In this document: one piece after another, positions 42,548 to 53,010 of the stretch | Layout of the letters: each line of letters begins with the position of its first letter | Position numbering within the stretch: the stretch's first letter is position 1 | Source of the DNA: Bedellia somnulentella | Lineage: Eukaryota; Arthropoda; Insecta; Lepidoptera; Bedelliidae | DNA: 64,000 bases | Direction of reading: 5' to 3' | Assembly: GCA_963576735.1 (NCBI GenBank) | Contig: OY755186.1 | Location: forward strand, 14,123,970 to 14,187,969 | The notes under the pieces: model-generated | Database searches by the model: none | The model's input: only the letters and a program-made list of their open reading frames with translations | Told to the model about the DNA's origin: nothing | Position numbers and translations under genes: made by a program

Positions 42548-43053
42548 AAATTCTCTTTACATCCAATATTATTTCACCCATACTTAGGTGCCATGTATCA
42601 AAAACTAGCGTCGCCTATAAATATTTGTTTTCTGCAAAATAAAAATTTTATTTCCGAGAGTCATTCATAATGAGTATTTTTTGACTCTATATAATATTTA
42701 AAAAAAATGTCTAAGTGCACCCTTAGCAATAAACAACAACAAAAGACATGATAGTCCAGTGGGTAGAACACCCGCCCGAAAAACAGAAGGGCGTGAGTTC
42801 CAATCCTGGGACGGGCCTACACCAATTTGTCTTTTCTAAAGTCATATGTGTGGTTAATTTATCATGGTTGCTAACGGTGAGGGAAAACATCGTGAGGAAA
42901 CCCACATGGCTGAGTTGTACGTCATGTGACAGTGTATTCGTACAAAACGGCGATAGGCCTGCCACCTATCACGTGAGTACACTGTCTAAGCAAAACGTGG
43001 GTACCTTCTCTGGAAACTAGATGGCGCTTGCCATGTGAGTTCAGGAGTATTGG

Positions 43054-44448
43054 CAGGGCCGCGCCGCCCCTGTGTGCTAAGTGTGCGGCGCACACAGGCG
43101 CCAAGACAATAGGGGCGCCGCGCCGCCACTGCCACCTAAATTATTTTTGTCACCTATATGATTATTTTTTATAGTGGAGTATCGACAAGTAAGTAGGTAG
43201 AATAGGCGCAACATAGGCCTTGTAAACAACAAAACATCTATAACGCTTATCCTTTCAGCTGTGGGAGGGCGGTACTTACAAAGATCCCTAAACTGTGGCA
43301 AGGTCACCAAAAAAATTCGCGCGCCTGATTGCAGAAATCATAAAAATTTAGCTATACTTTATCCAGACCCCTAAGACGTCGTAAAACTTCAAAGAGTTTT
43401 GATTATGAACACGAAGACCACACTATAAATGATCCGAAAACCTCTTTTAAAATTAATGTATTTTTTTATATATTAGACCAAGCGTTATCCTCCGTAGATG
43501 AAAGATATGATTTATTGAATAATCACAACGACGTGTTTAATTTTTTATTTAATTTAAGTGATGACCAAGATCAAAGTCGATTAAGAAGTAGCTGTCATCG
43601 TTTACAGGAGAAACTTGCAGCAAATGATTCATTGGATATTAACGCCGATGATTTGTGTGAAGAAATTATGTCTTGTCAGCCATTTTTCAAAAAATTAAGT
43701 AATGATGTGGTGAAAATTCTTGAATTTATATATTTAAACAATTAGACAGCTGTATGCCCTAACATTACCATAGCATTACGAATTATGCTAACTATGCCAG
43801 TTACAGTAGCAAGCGCGGAAAGGTCCTTTTCTAAATTAAAACTTATAAAAAATTACCCGCGCTCTACAAAGAGTCAGGAAAGATTAACTAATTTAGCAAC
43901 AATATCCATAGCGGAGGCCATAATAGACCATATAGACATACATGAAACTATTAAGGATTTCGCAAACAAAAAAGCGAGAAAAGTGGAAATATTATAATTT
44001 AAGTAATGTTTGTATTCTTGCAAATGTTAAGACTCTTGTTGTTTTTTCAAAAAATAACATAGGTAGGTAATAGTCATATTAGTATTATTATTCTTATAAA
44101 AAAGTCAGCTTCTTTGTTATTCATATTTAAGTATTAAATTCTTTGTATTAATAAAGCATGTTAAAATTTTGTTCGAGTTTTATTTTTCGCAGTAAATGGC
44201 AAGCAGAAGCGAACGGGATTTACCTATTTAGTATCCTAATTCCTAAATGTTCCACAGTTTTGTACACTTAGATATTAATGATAATATTATCTAAGTACTG
44301 TAAAACTAGAGAACATTTATTTCAGTCAAAATTAACAATTAAAAATATTCATTCAAAAATTAAATTCGTTTTTTTATGATGATTCGTTAAAAAAGAGGCG
44401 CTTCATAGGTTTCGCACACCGGCGCTGCCGGGGGTCGGCGCGGCCCTG
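43054..44448 (+). mobile_element. hAT element, internally deleted (1395 bp)
   Basis: Perfect 13-bp inverted ends CAGGGCCGCGCCG and CGGCGCGGCCCTG (the latter near-perfect, with one base between), and an 8-bp target-site duplication AGTATTGG (43046-43053, 44449-44456). Both are diagnostic of hAT. It contains only the C-terminal part of a transposase. Confidence 0.9.
43344..43997 (+). pseudogene. hAT transposase C-terminal fragment (ZMYM1-like group)
   Basis: One frame runs from about 43344 with SFDYEHED and VFFYILDQALSSVDERYDLL. A single in-frame TAG at 43743-43745 interrupts it, then TIALRIMLTMPVTVASAERS, FSKLKLIKNYPRSTKSQERL and LATISIAEAI follow. The last part is the hAT dimerisation domain, as in transposon-derived ZMYM1-like proteins. 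The N-terminal zinc finger and most of the catalytic core are deleted. Confidence 0.85.
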
Positions 44449-44509
44449 AGTATTGGTACCTCTGCCAACCCCTTCGGGGATAAACGGCGTGAACGTTTAT
44501 GTTATGTAA

Positions 44510-45031
44510 AAGTTTATTAAAATGTACATAAATGAAATAAGAACTATAATATGACTGATCTCACGTTTTCTCGGAAGAGATATAAAATATAGTTTTTATC
44601 GTAAATTATTAATCATATTGGCCAAATTTAGTAAACTAATTTTGAATTAAAATTATTACTTTAAAAAAACAACAGAGTAAAACAACTATTAAGCTGTCCA
44701 TTCCGAAACCAAGAGGATTCCTATAATACGTTACCATGTTAACGGTCTCGGAAAGGATGTTTCGGATTACCAAAATTCATTTTGAAAATAGATTTTTGTT
44801 ATCAATTACTATGAAAAATGAACAGTAAATAATGTGATTGAAATCACAATTAGTTAAATAAACTACTTATAATTAAGATAATTGGTTAAAATTCCGACTA
44901 ACTTTAAAAAACTTGGTAACAACACCGGACCAAAAAAAATGAACACCTCACACAACCACACTTAAATTCACTTTTTCGCAAACTGAATTTCTTAGTAAAC
45001 AATAATATAACAAAAAATATATTATCAACTA
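44510..45031. other. AT-rich stretch, nothing recognised
   Basis: No coding, RNA or repeat signature seen. Confidence 0.4.
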
Positions 45032-45840
45032 GTGGATTGTCCCAGCTTCGCACGGGTAGCGTTATTTTTTTAAATATCTGAGGTTCAGTTTTTCCGTTTA
45101 ATAGCAAATTTTGGAATAAAACGCTATGAAGTATTTATAACAATCTAAAAAATAAATCATTACGTGTTGTAGGATGCAACTACTGGCGCCATCTAGTATT
45201 TTATAAGTAAATTAGTAACGATTCGGTTTTGGTCACGGGCGCGATGGCTTATTTTATGTATAATTTCTTTTTTTATTGAATAGGTAATAATGTTACCTTA
45301 TTTAAATTAGGAATGAGTGAGAGGTTTACAAACGTCAGAGTAAACAAATACAGTCAGAATGTTCCGAACTGCTAAGCAATCAGGAATTACACGTGTTATT
45401 GTGAGTCAACCGTAAAAGATAGACATAAACTGTTGAGGATTTTTTTTTAGATAATTTTATGAAAAATATTTCCGTGATACATGATTTCTATGTAAGTTTA
45501 ACCATTAAGGCTGCACACGCGACGGAAGCTTAAAAAATGGAGTAACTTCTCCCGTTTTCCCAAAATTTCCCAAAATTCCCCTTTACTAATCTGCTGGAAA
45601 GTATACAAAAACCTGCCCAGGAGTATGGAAAATAATTGTACCAAGTTTCGTTAAAATCCGTCGAGTAGTTTTTGTTTCCATAAGGAACATACAAACCGAC
45701 AGACAGACAGACAGACAAAAATTTTACTGATTGCATTTTTGGCATCAGTATCGATCCCTAATCACCACCTGATAGTTATTTTGAAAATATATTTCGTGTA
45801 CAGAATTGACCTCTCTACAGATTTATTATAAGTATAGATG
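45032..45840 (+). repeat. Dispersed repeat, Lepidoptera-common type
   Basis: Starts TTGTCCCAGCTTCGCACGGG. Near its end it has GTACCAAGTTTCGTTAAAATC, CGACAGACAGACAGACAG and TTTATTATAAGTATAGATG. These start and end motifs are familiar from abundant insect repeats often labelled Helitron or RTE-derived. The class cannot be fixed from this copy. 45841-46490 downstream shows nothing recognisable. Confidence 0.45.
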
Positions 45841-46493
45841 TTGTCAGAATGTAATAAAACTATTAAGCAGGAGAAAAAGTTTATGTACAGTCAAATAACC
45901 CACGGTTTCGGAATAGGAATTCCATTTGTACCAAATTCTGGAGTTTGATTTTAACTGTTAATTAATAGCGAAAATTAATGGTATTTTTAGTAAAAAATTG
46001 ATTTCATCAATATTTATCACAGAGGTGAATGAAATTCAAAAGTACTTTTCATACAAATTCATAGTTTTATTTGGTGTTGAAGTTGCACGATCCTGAGGAG
46101 GACTTAGTAAATAACGACTTTTTTTTAATAATTATAGAAGAAAACCTATAATATTAATTGTTTTAAATGTAAAATTATCGTTTATTAGTTAATACAACGA
46201 TAAAGTCCAAAATTTAATATCACTGTCATACGAATAGTTGGGGTAAAACCTCTTCAAGCTTGGGGGACATGCAATTTAGACGAGTACACAAAAAGAAAAA
46301 AAAAGCCCAACTATGACAATAGTTGTAACAAGATTAGTAACTGCCATCTTACGAAAAGAAAAGGAACTATATTAAAATGATCTTACAGCGCAACGCCTTA
46401 ACACATTTCATGTGTTTACAATATACGTTCGTATTTTATGAAACAACCCCTAGGTGGCGCGACAAAACTAACGCAACTTTTCTTATTAAAAGC

Positions 46494-46697
46494 CTTATAC
46501 ACGATCGGTTTCCGACCACCGATCATATGTCCTTGGTCGGAACAACGGATTTTTGTATTGGTTCTACACGGTCGGTATTTGGAATCAACTTGTCAGTTCA
46601 ATCGGAAGAGATGCGATTCCGATCAAGGCCTTTGACATCAACCAAATATTCAACCAAGGACACGATGGTCGGTGGTCGGAAACCGATCGTGTATAAG
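46494..46697. repeat. MITE-like inverted repeat
   Basis: Arms of about 44 bp at 46494-46537 and 46653-46697: CTTATACACGATCGGTTTCC, GACCACCGAT, TCCTTGGT and their complement. The overlapping short open frames are by-products. Ends and duplication are not certain. Confidence 0.65.
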
Positions 46698-46889
46698 TTT
46701 TTTTAGAACAATCGTGAAGAATGACAAAAAAAACATTGCTAAGTATCGTAAGGATTGCAAGTCGTGATCGGATCGAACCACCTACCATTGAGGAATAATC
46801 ACCGAAAAACTATTTTCCCATTGAAGTCAAAAGAAAAAAAGTTAATGGTTTCTTATTTAGAGCGCGGCTCACTTAAGACCGTCGATTAG

Positions 46890-46945
46890 ATATTTTCCGC
46901 CTACCCCAATGGGGACTAACGGTGTGAGCATATGTACTCATGTAT
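46890..46945 (+). repeat. RTE-like LINE 3' terminal scrap
   Basis: CCGCCTACCCCAATGGGGAC, GGTGTGAGCATATG and CATGTATG match the end of 607-925. Confidence 0.55.
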
Positions 46946-46966
46946 GTTGAATCGATACTTCGTGAT

Positions 46967-47640
46967 AATAATAATAATAAAACTCTTTATTGCACATTAC
47001 AAAATAAAAACAACAATTACAAAAAAAGATCGGTATAAAAGCCAAAGTACAACTGGCGGTCTTATAACTAAGAGCGATCTCTTCCAGACAACCCATTAAT
47101 GGAAAGATTTGCTGGATTAAAAACATGTTCGGTAGATGTCCAATAAATTAAACTGATTTGCTTAAAAACTAAAATTATTCATCAAACTATTATCTATCTA
47201 TTTAAAGTATTACTAAATATTTATTAAGTTCTAATACACTTACAGATACAGATAGTATTCCATAAAATAAATAATATTCAATAAATACAATACATATGCA
47301 ATATATATAAAGATTTTTAAATAAAATACATATATACATTTTACGACATAATATATAATAGAATATATTATTATAAACTTTTGTATGCAACACAAATAAT
47401 ATTATAATGTTTCGGAGAGGAAGTGTTTTTTTACCATTTTCTTGAAAATAGGGAGAGACTTGGCTAATCGCACCTCTACAGGAAGACCGTTCCATAGTTG
47501 TACAGCCTGGACGGTAAAGGAGGAACTGTAAAAATTGGTTATTCTGACGAATGGTATATTTTATTACATTCTTAAACCTAACGTCTATACTTTGCCTAAT
47601 CCGAGAAACATTTTTAAACACCTTTACTACCTGTTTCCTT
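46967..47640 (-). mobile_element. LINE 3' end of another lineage, reverse
   Basis: The reverse strand at about 47408-47530 encodes FYSSSFTVQAVQLWNGLPVE, then VRLAKSLPIFKKMVKKHFL and a stop, the C terminus of a Jockey/CR1-group ORF2. A 3' UTR follows, with GGTTGTCTGGAAGAGATCGC and TGCAATAAAGAGTTTTATTA, ending in an AAT/ATT repeat at 46964-46980. It is 5'-truncated. Confidence 0.65.
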
Positions 47641-47743
47641 TCAAATGATCTAGCCTAGGATCGTTTCAGTATTTATAAAGAATCCTATAAGTTATTGCAG
47701 TATTTATAAGTTCGGGCCGTCTCGTCGCGAGAATGAACATGCA

Positions 47744-47786
47744 TGAACAGCCGACTCTATCAAAGAGTGATAGAGTCGGCTGTTCA
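47744..47786. other. Perfect 19-bp hairpin
   Basis: TGAACAGCCGACTCTATCA (47744-47762), a 5-nt loop AAGAG, then the exact complement (47768-47786). The direct repeat GCAATTGCAGTCAATTGCAG follows nearby. No poly-T tract or coding frame is associated. Purpose unknown. Confidence 0.7.
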
Positions 47787-47984
47787 TTACACTTCACTGC
47801 AATTGCAGTCAATTGCAGTCTGATCTGTCTGATGCATGAATCCTTTTATTTAATAATAATAATAATTTAAAATTCTAATTTTCTGTTTCAGCCATGGGAG
47901 AGGCGAGAAACTAAAAGTATTCCCAAAATAATAATAATAAACCGATCTGTTATCTATCACGGACAGGACTATTCTAGCGAATAA

Positions 47985-48860
47985 GCCTGATATCGTGGTA
48001 TGGGATCGGTCGCAGTCGAGGGTATTTCTAGTGGATGTCACTATCCCTCATGACGAGGGTCTCGTGAAAGCCGAAACCGAGAAGCGTCGGAAATATCTCG
48101 ATCTGGCTCACGAGATCACCGAATATCGGTATGCAAAGTTTTTTTTTGTATTTATTAAATATTTTTATTCGATAGCAAACACGAAAATAAAAAACTAATT
48201 TGAATATTTTTCATTTAAAATCAGTAATTGTAAAGTTATGATTTTTTAAACATTGTTCAACTTTTGTACTTAATGACGTCATCAATCGAAAATATCACGT
48301 AGCGACATGCAAAGATAGCGAAATGTTTGCTAATTATGTTGCTAATTGCAAAACATCTCACGAATTTGTGATCTCAAATGAAATTATTACGATATTATAC
48401 TAAAGAAACCTATTATTACCGATATTTTATTAAAAAACTGTAAAAACAAATGTCTTTGAAATAACACTGAAGGTCAAATACTGTTACAGTTTTTGGATAA
48501 AATAACGGCTAACTTAGCTTTCTTTGATTTAATTTCAACAGAATATGTTTTGAAAACATATTATCTCGAAATGGTTTCGTAATCAGCACCACTTTTGTAA
48601 AACTTTGCATACCGAATGTTTTGTCCGCAAACGGGTTAATTCCAACCAGCCTCGCGACCAACTTGAGGCGGTTGGATTTCTGTGGCATGTCGGTTCCAGC
48701 ACAAATGCAGAAAGCGGTGCTGCTCGATACGGCTCGGATCGTCCGTCGGCTCTTGAACCTGACTCCCTGACCCCGATCGACTGTGCTTTTGTCGGGGAGT
48801 ACCGCCTCTCCCATTTAAAATTTATATTTTCATTTTCGGCCATGGGAGAGGCGAGAAACA
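47985..48860 (+). pseudogene. LINE ORF2 C-terminal fragment, split by a TIR element
   Basis: 47985-48126 encodes KPDIVVWDRSQSRVFLVDVT and IPHDEGLVKAETEKRRKYLD, a C-terminal domain of non-LTR retrotransposons. After an inserted element (48127-48611), 48612-48770 continues with NVLSANGLIPTSLATNLRRL and VPAQMQKAVLLDTARIVRRL before a stop. Both pieces are one relic. A related 3' scrap (GCCATGGGAGAGGCGAGAAA) occurs at about 47891-47912 and 48840-48860. Confidence 0.65.
48127..48611. mobile_element. Small TIR element inside a LINE relic
   Basis: 16-bp perfect inverted ends CGGTATGCAAAGTTTT and AAAACTTTGCATACCG bound a 485-bp AT-rich insert. The LINE reading frame is recognisable on both sides. No transposase is seen, and the target-site duplication is unclear. 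Confidence 0.65.
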
Positions 48861-49183
48861 AAAATGTTTTCCGAAATAATAAAAAAGCCCTTTTATTCCG
48901 AACCACAGTACAAATGTGTGAACCCATCGCCCTCCACCTCTAAATAAATAAGATATTTTTAATCATTTTTGTTCATTAATTTATTACATTTTAAATCCAG
49001 TCCAGTCCAGTAAATATTGTAAAATCTTATATTAGTCTCCCTAGGGGCCACAATCTAGTTTATAAGTATAGATTAATACCCATTTGTATTATAATTATAA
49101 ATGTTAAAAACCTTTAAAATAAATAGTTCCAAATTTAAAAAATAATAAAAAAATACAATACATTAGAATATTTATTTATAATA

Positions 49184-49350
49184 TGTCACGCAGTTCGGCG
49201 TGCCTCTTGGCATAGGCCTCCTCCAGCTCTATCCATTGGGCTCGATCCTCCGCGACTCGAGTCCAAAAAGGTCCTAGGGTTAGGCGGATATCGTCACTCC
49301 ATCTACTCTGGACGCCCTGGTTTTCTGGTGTTCTCTCTAGGATACCAAAG
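49184..49350 (-). pseudogene. LINE C-terminal scrap, reverse
   Basis: The reverse strand reads TRVAEDRAQWIELEEAYAKR and HAELRDI before the stop, a pattern found at the C terminus of several LINE ORF2 proteins. It is short and 5'-truncated. Confidence 0.55.
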
Positions 49351-49794
49351 AGTCACAATCCTTTTATTTACTGCTATAATAATTTCAAATCCAATAAAAT
49401 ATATAAAAAGATTGTGTTTATTTTTGAAACTTATCACACAGATAATATAATACTATAGGTACTAGCATATCATATAAAACTTTAAAATACTCGTATTATT
49501 TCGGCATCAGTAGCAATCGATACCAAGTCCAAATCAATTAAATAATCGAACTATTCGAATAATTCGTTCGATTTGCCCATCTCTATTGTGTTAGTGTTTG
49601 TGGAATTGTGATTGCTTTGCATTGTATTGTGTTGTTCGGTTCACTTTATTTCGGAGAAAACATTAAATAACTTCATTACTTTTAGTATATCGCAATAATT
49701 ATTATTATAGCGGAAGTCGTCTTTGTTTACAGTTGGCTATTTTATGAGAAGGGCACTAATTTCATCAGAATCGAAATTAACCGTACAATGAATC

Positions 49795-52700
49795 ATGGTG
49801 AATGTTATGAAAGGAGTTCTTGTAGAATGGTAAGAAAAATAAATACCAGTTCAGTTTTTATAATTATTCTTATTGTAATTTCATTAAGATACTAATATCT
49901 CGTCACTATGAATCACACTTTTAGGTTATCTTTGTAAGTTTAAAAAAATCGACTGCCAATAATTCAACGTTTCAAATTATCTAAGTTATTAACATTTTAA
50001 TTGTTTTGTTACTTCTCAATTCTAATTAACATAATCCAAGTCATGAGGTATATTGAAATTTTGCTCTATAACCTCATTTTCCACCTGGAATGTATTCTTG
50101 CAGTAAGACTTAAGAATGTATATGTTTTCTGTCCAGCGATTAATTGCAGTCTTCAAATCCTGTAAAACCAGCTAATTCAGGTTCCATAATAAAAATATAT
50201 TACATCTTACCTACCTTATGATCCAATATGAAAACTCAACCAATAAATAACACCTGGTTTTAGCTAATCATAATTTGCTGTGTAGTGTCGGCTTAGAATA
50301 GCACTACCCCATTTCTTCCGGTGGGTGTATGTAAGAGGCAAATAACGGTATTGGGGCTTTAAAGGGATTTTTGTGCGATGCGGTTGGAGACCCATCACCA
50401 ACAACCTTTATTTTGCCATCTTTTCCTTACTCAGAGTTCCAAAAGTGGCTGTAGCTCTGGCTACCCCTTCTAGGGATTTATAGCCGTGAGTATATGTATG
50501 TATGTATGTTCTAGCTAATCAAGATAGCTCAGAGGTTAAAATGCAGAATGGTGTTGGTTCGATCCCTGAAGCATACACCAATGTGTCTTTCTTAAAGCCA
50601 TATGTGTGAGTATTTTATCTTGGTTGTTAATGGTGAGAGAAAACACTGTGTGTAAACTTTGCAATGTTATTGATTTTATTGTGTAATCAACATTGTAGTA
50701 GTGAATATGTTTTTAGAAATTTGTATAATAAGCATTTTTGTAGAGCTAAGGCAGTATTCATAATATAAAAGCTGTATACATAGATCTACATTGATACTGG
50801 AATTTCAAATTGTTAACTTGCCAAACATGCATTAGTCATTAATTACACTTTAAAGAATACTGATGCCTGACGTAGTCATCAGTACTGTTTACTAACACCT
50901 TACTTCTTTCATTCTTAACACCATTTTAACATACATACATATTCTCACGCCGTTAGTTCCCATTGGGGTAGGCAGAGACTATCAATCGCCACTTTGTATG
51001 ATCCTGGCAAACCTCTCTGGCTTCGTTTACACCCATTAATCTTTTCATACATGCTCTTTTATTCTTCTACCATTTTAACTATCTATAAAATATGACAGTT
51101 AATCAATCATTACCTCTACTTCACTTTGCACTTGATTAATATACTCTGGATCACAATCTCTGTATTTCTGCAACTCTTTTTTTAGATCCTGCTCTTTCTT
51201 TATGATATCATTCAGTGACGCTAAAACAGTTTTGCGTTCTTCAGTGTCTTCTCGCCCAATCTAAAAATGGCAAAGTAACCTTATTGTACAGCTTATATTC
51301 ATATAAAAAACAACATACCTGTAAAAGTAAAGCAATGAGAAACTTACGGATTCTGCTGTAATATTTTGTTCAGTTTTTGCCAATTTCTTTGCACAATCAT
51401 CTACTTGGCTTTCCAAGTCAAGTAATTTTCGTTTCTTGATATTTTTTGCTTTACTGTAAAAAAGAGATGGGTAAAAATATACATGTATTTTCCTATTATT
51501 AGAATATTTTTGTTATATCAATCTATTGCACTGTCATCATTGTCATTATGTTTCTAGCTCTAAACCTCTGGCTATCCCTTCTTGGGATTTATTGCCGTGA
51601 GTATATGTATGTTTCAATCTATGAGGCCTTCCGCTGACCTCTATCTGTTTTCTGTAACCTTCATTATGGTACCCTGTCTACTTTAAAAGATCCTTACATG
51701 ACAAAGCTAGCCTGTGAAAGACCAAGGAAGTCTTAATTAGCTTATCACATTACATGTTGGCTTGCTACCATACTAAACTATAATTGCTATTTTTTATTTC
51801 CATTCAAACTATACTATCAATAAGTTATAAGCATTTCAACCTCATTTTGTAACAATATTGGGAAAGAACTCATCATCTGTGTATTCTAAAAACATCAAAT
51901 TAAGTCAAGTTCACACTCACCTAGGAAAAGACCAAAAGTAAATAGAGGTACCAATCTTTTCTGAATCTACTAGATGGTCATCAACCAATGCTTGAACCAC
52001 TTCTTTTACTGATTGTGCTGTTATGCCCTTTTCTTTGGGTGCAATTTTTTCTAGTTCCTGTGTGTTATAATATACATAGTTTGAGTTATGTGACTGTTGA
52101 ATTGTGAAACCAAAATAAATTATACATAAAACACAGTTAATGACAAAATATAAGCGAATTTTATTAGTTAATGGTGTTTTCAGTTGCAATATCATGTACT
52201 AATGCAGACATAACAGGGATAAATATGTTCTTCCTTTTTGTCTTTCTATTAACATAGATTTGCAGTGCAGAAGCAAATCAATGTTAATCCTTGTTTAAAT
52301 GGGATTACATTCACTATTTTAAGCATAGTAACATATACTCACGGCTATAAATCTCTTGAAGTAGTAGCCAGAGCTAGGAATCAGAAATTGCTCAACCACT
52401 TTTGGAAATTACCTGGGGAAAATATAATGAAATAAAGGTTGTTAGTGATGGGTCTCCAACCGCATCGCCCAAAAATCCCTTAAAAGCCCCAATACCGTTA
52501 CTTGCCTCTTATGTACACCCACCAAAAGAAATGGGGTAGTGCTAGTCTAAGCCGACACTACACAGCATAGTAAATGATTCAAATTAGACAGTAAACTTGA
52601 GGACAAACCCTTAATGGGAGCTGGTAAATTTGTTATTAACTGTGGTGCACCTTCTTACTTCAATATATGTATTATTAAAAGAAGTAATTGCTTACATGTA

Positions 52701-53005
52701 AAAATACATTACCTTTAACTGAAAAAAGTCTTTGCTGTTGTGAAATATTTCTAACATCCTCGTCTTCTTTTCATCAGCACTCAAACCTCTTTTCTTAGAC
52801 ATATTTTATATGTTTCAGTGATCCGGCAATGAAACAATTTTTGCTGCACTTGGATGAAACTCTAGCCCTTGGCAGGAAATTTATTCTTCAAGATCTGGAT
52901 GACACACACCTGTTTATATCAGCAGATATAGTGGATACTTTACAAGCCAGAGTTGATGATTTGATGGACCAACTTAGTATACCAGTACATGATAAAGGAT
53001 TGTAA
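49795..53005 (+). CDS. GTF2H5: GTF2H5 (TFIIH subunit TTDA/Tfb5)
   Basis: Two coding exons: 49795-49829 and 52819-53005, with intron 49830-52818 (GTAAGA donor, TTTCAG acceptor), join to a protein of 73 residues. Exon 1 reads [11 protein letters not shown] plus TG of the Cys codon. Exon 2 continues [36 protein letters not shown] and a stop at 53003-53005. Length and sequence fit GTF2H5 (about 71 aa), the smallest core subunit of TFIIH, which stabilises the complex for nucleotide excision repair and transcription in the nucleus. An out-of-frame upstream ATG (49788) overlaps its start. The intron holds the entire MND1 gene on the other strand, and ZNHIT1 begins 5 nt after the stop. The start was chosen because it gives the conserved MVNV terminus. 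Confidence 0.95.
50022..52802 (-). CDS. MND1: MND1 (meiotic nuclear division protein 1)
   Basis: Five coding exons on the reverse strand: 52802-52713, 52057-51921, 51453-51348, 51260-51114 and 50159-50022. All junctions are GT/AG and phases join to 205 residues, the length of human MND1. It reads [20 protein letters not shown], then [20 protein letters not shown] and [11 protein letters not shown] (winged-helix DNA-binding domain). A Lys/Glu-rich coiled coil spans about 85-160, and INRWTENIY leads the C-terminal part. MND1 pairs with HOP2 to stimulate strand invasion by DMC1/RAD51 in meiosis. Drosophila has lost it, so its presence is notable. S1, S2 and LINE pieces sit in the introns only. 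The ATG lies 16 nt before the GTF2H5 exon 2 acceptor, so its 5' UTR must overlap GTF2H5/ZNHIT1 sequence antisense. Confidence 0.95.
50276..50652 (+). repeat. S1 and partial S2 SINEs in MND1 intron 4
   Basis: 50276-50509 is a full S1 (GCTGTGTAGTGTCGGCTTAG to CCGTGAGTATATGTATGTA). 50519-50652 is a diverged S2 head and body start (AAGATAGCTCAGAGG, TGTGTCTTTCTTAAAGCCAT, GGTGAGAGAAAACACTG). TAGCTAATCA occurs on both sides of the S1. Confidence 0.75.
50932..51062 (-). repeat. RTE-like LINE 3' end in MND1 intron 4
   Basis: TTCTCACGCCGTTAGTTCCC, CATTGGGGTAGGCAGAGAC and GATCCTGGCAAACCTCTCTG are the reverse of the LINE terminus at 607-925. It breaks off near 51062. Confidence 0.75.
51545..51613 (+). 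repeat. S1 3' end in MND1 intron 2
   Basis: GCTCTAAACCTCTGGCTATC, GGGATTTATTGCCGTGAG and TATATGTATG. Confidence 0.65.
52331..52564 (-). repeat. S1 SINE in MND1 intron 1
   Basis: Reverse S1 from ACATATACTCACGGC to GCCGACACTACACA. GCATAGTA lies at 52323-52330 and 52565-52572 as a short target-site duplication. Confidence 0.85.
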
Positions 53006-53010
53006 ACAAA

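Larger units (their letters stand above)
42747..44507 (+). repeat. S2 SINE interrupted by a hAT element
   Basis: The left part (42747-43053) runs from GACATGATAGTCCAGTGGG to CAGGAGTATTGG. The right part (44449-44507) resumes at AGTATTGGTACCTCTGCC and ends GGCGTGAACGTTTATGTTA. The 8-bp AGTATTGG is present on both sides of the hAT element as its target-site duplication. Confidence 0.85.

Noticed and set aside
46377..46788. Overlapping ORFs of 65-109 codons
   Set aside because: They run through the inverted arms of a MITE-like repeat, so openness reflects the repeat.
48509..48943. ORFs of 101-114 codons on both strands
   Set aside because: They are out-of-frame readings of a LINE ORF2 C-terminal relic.
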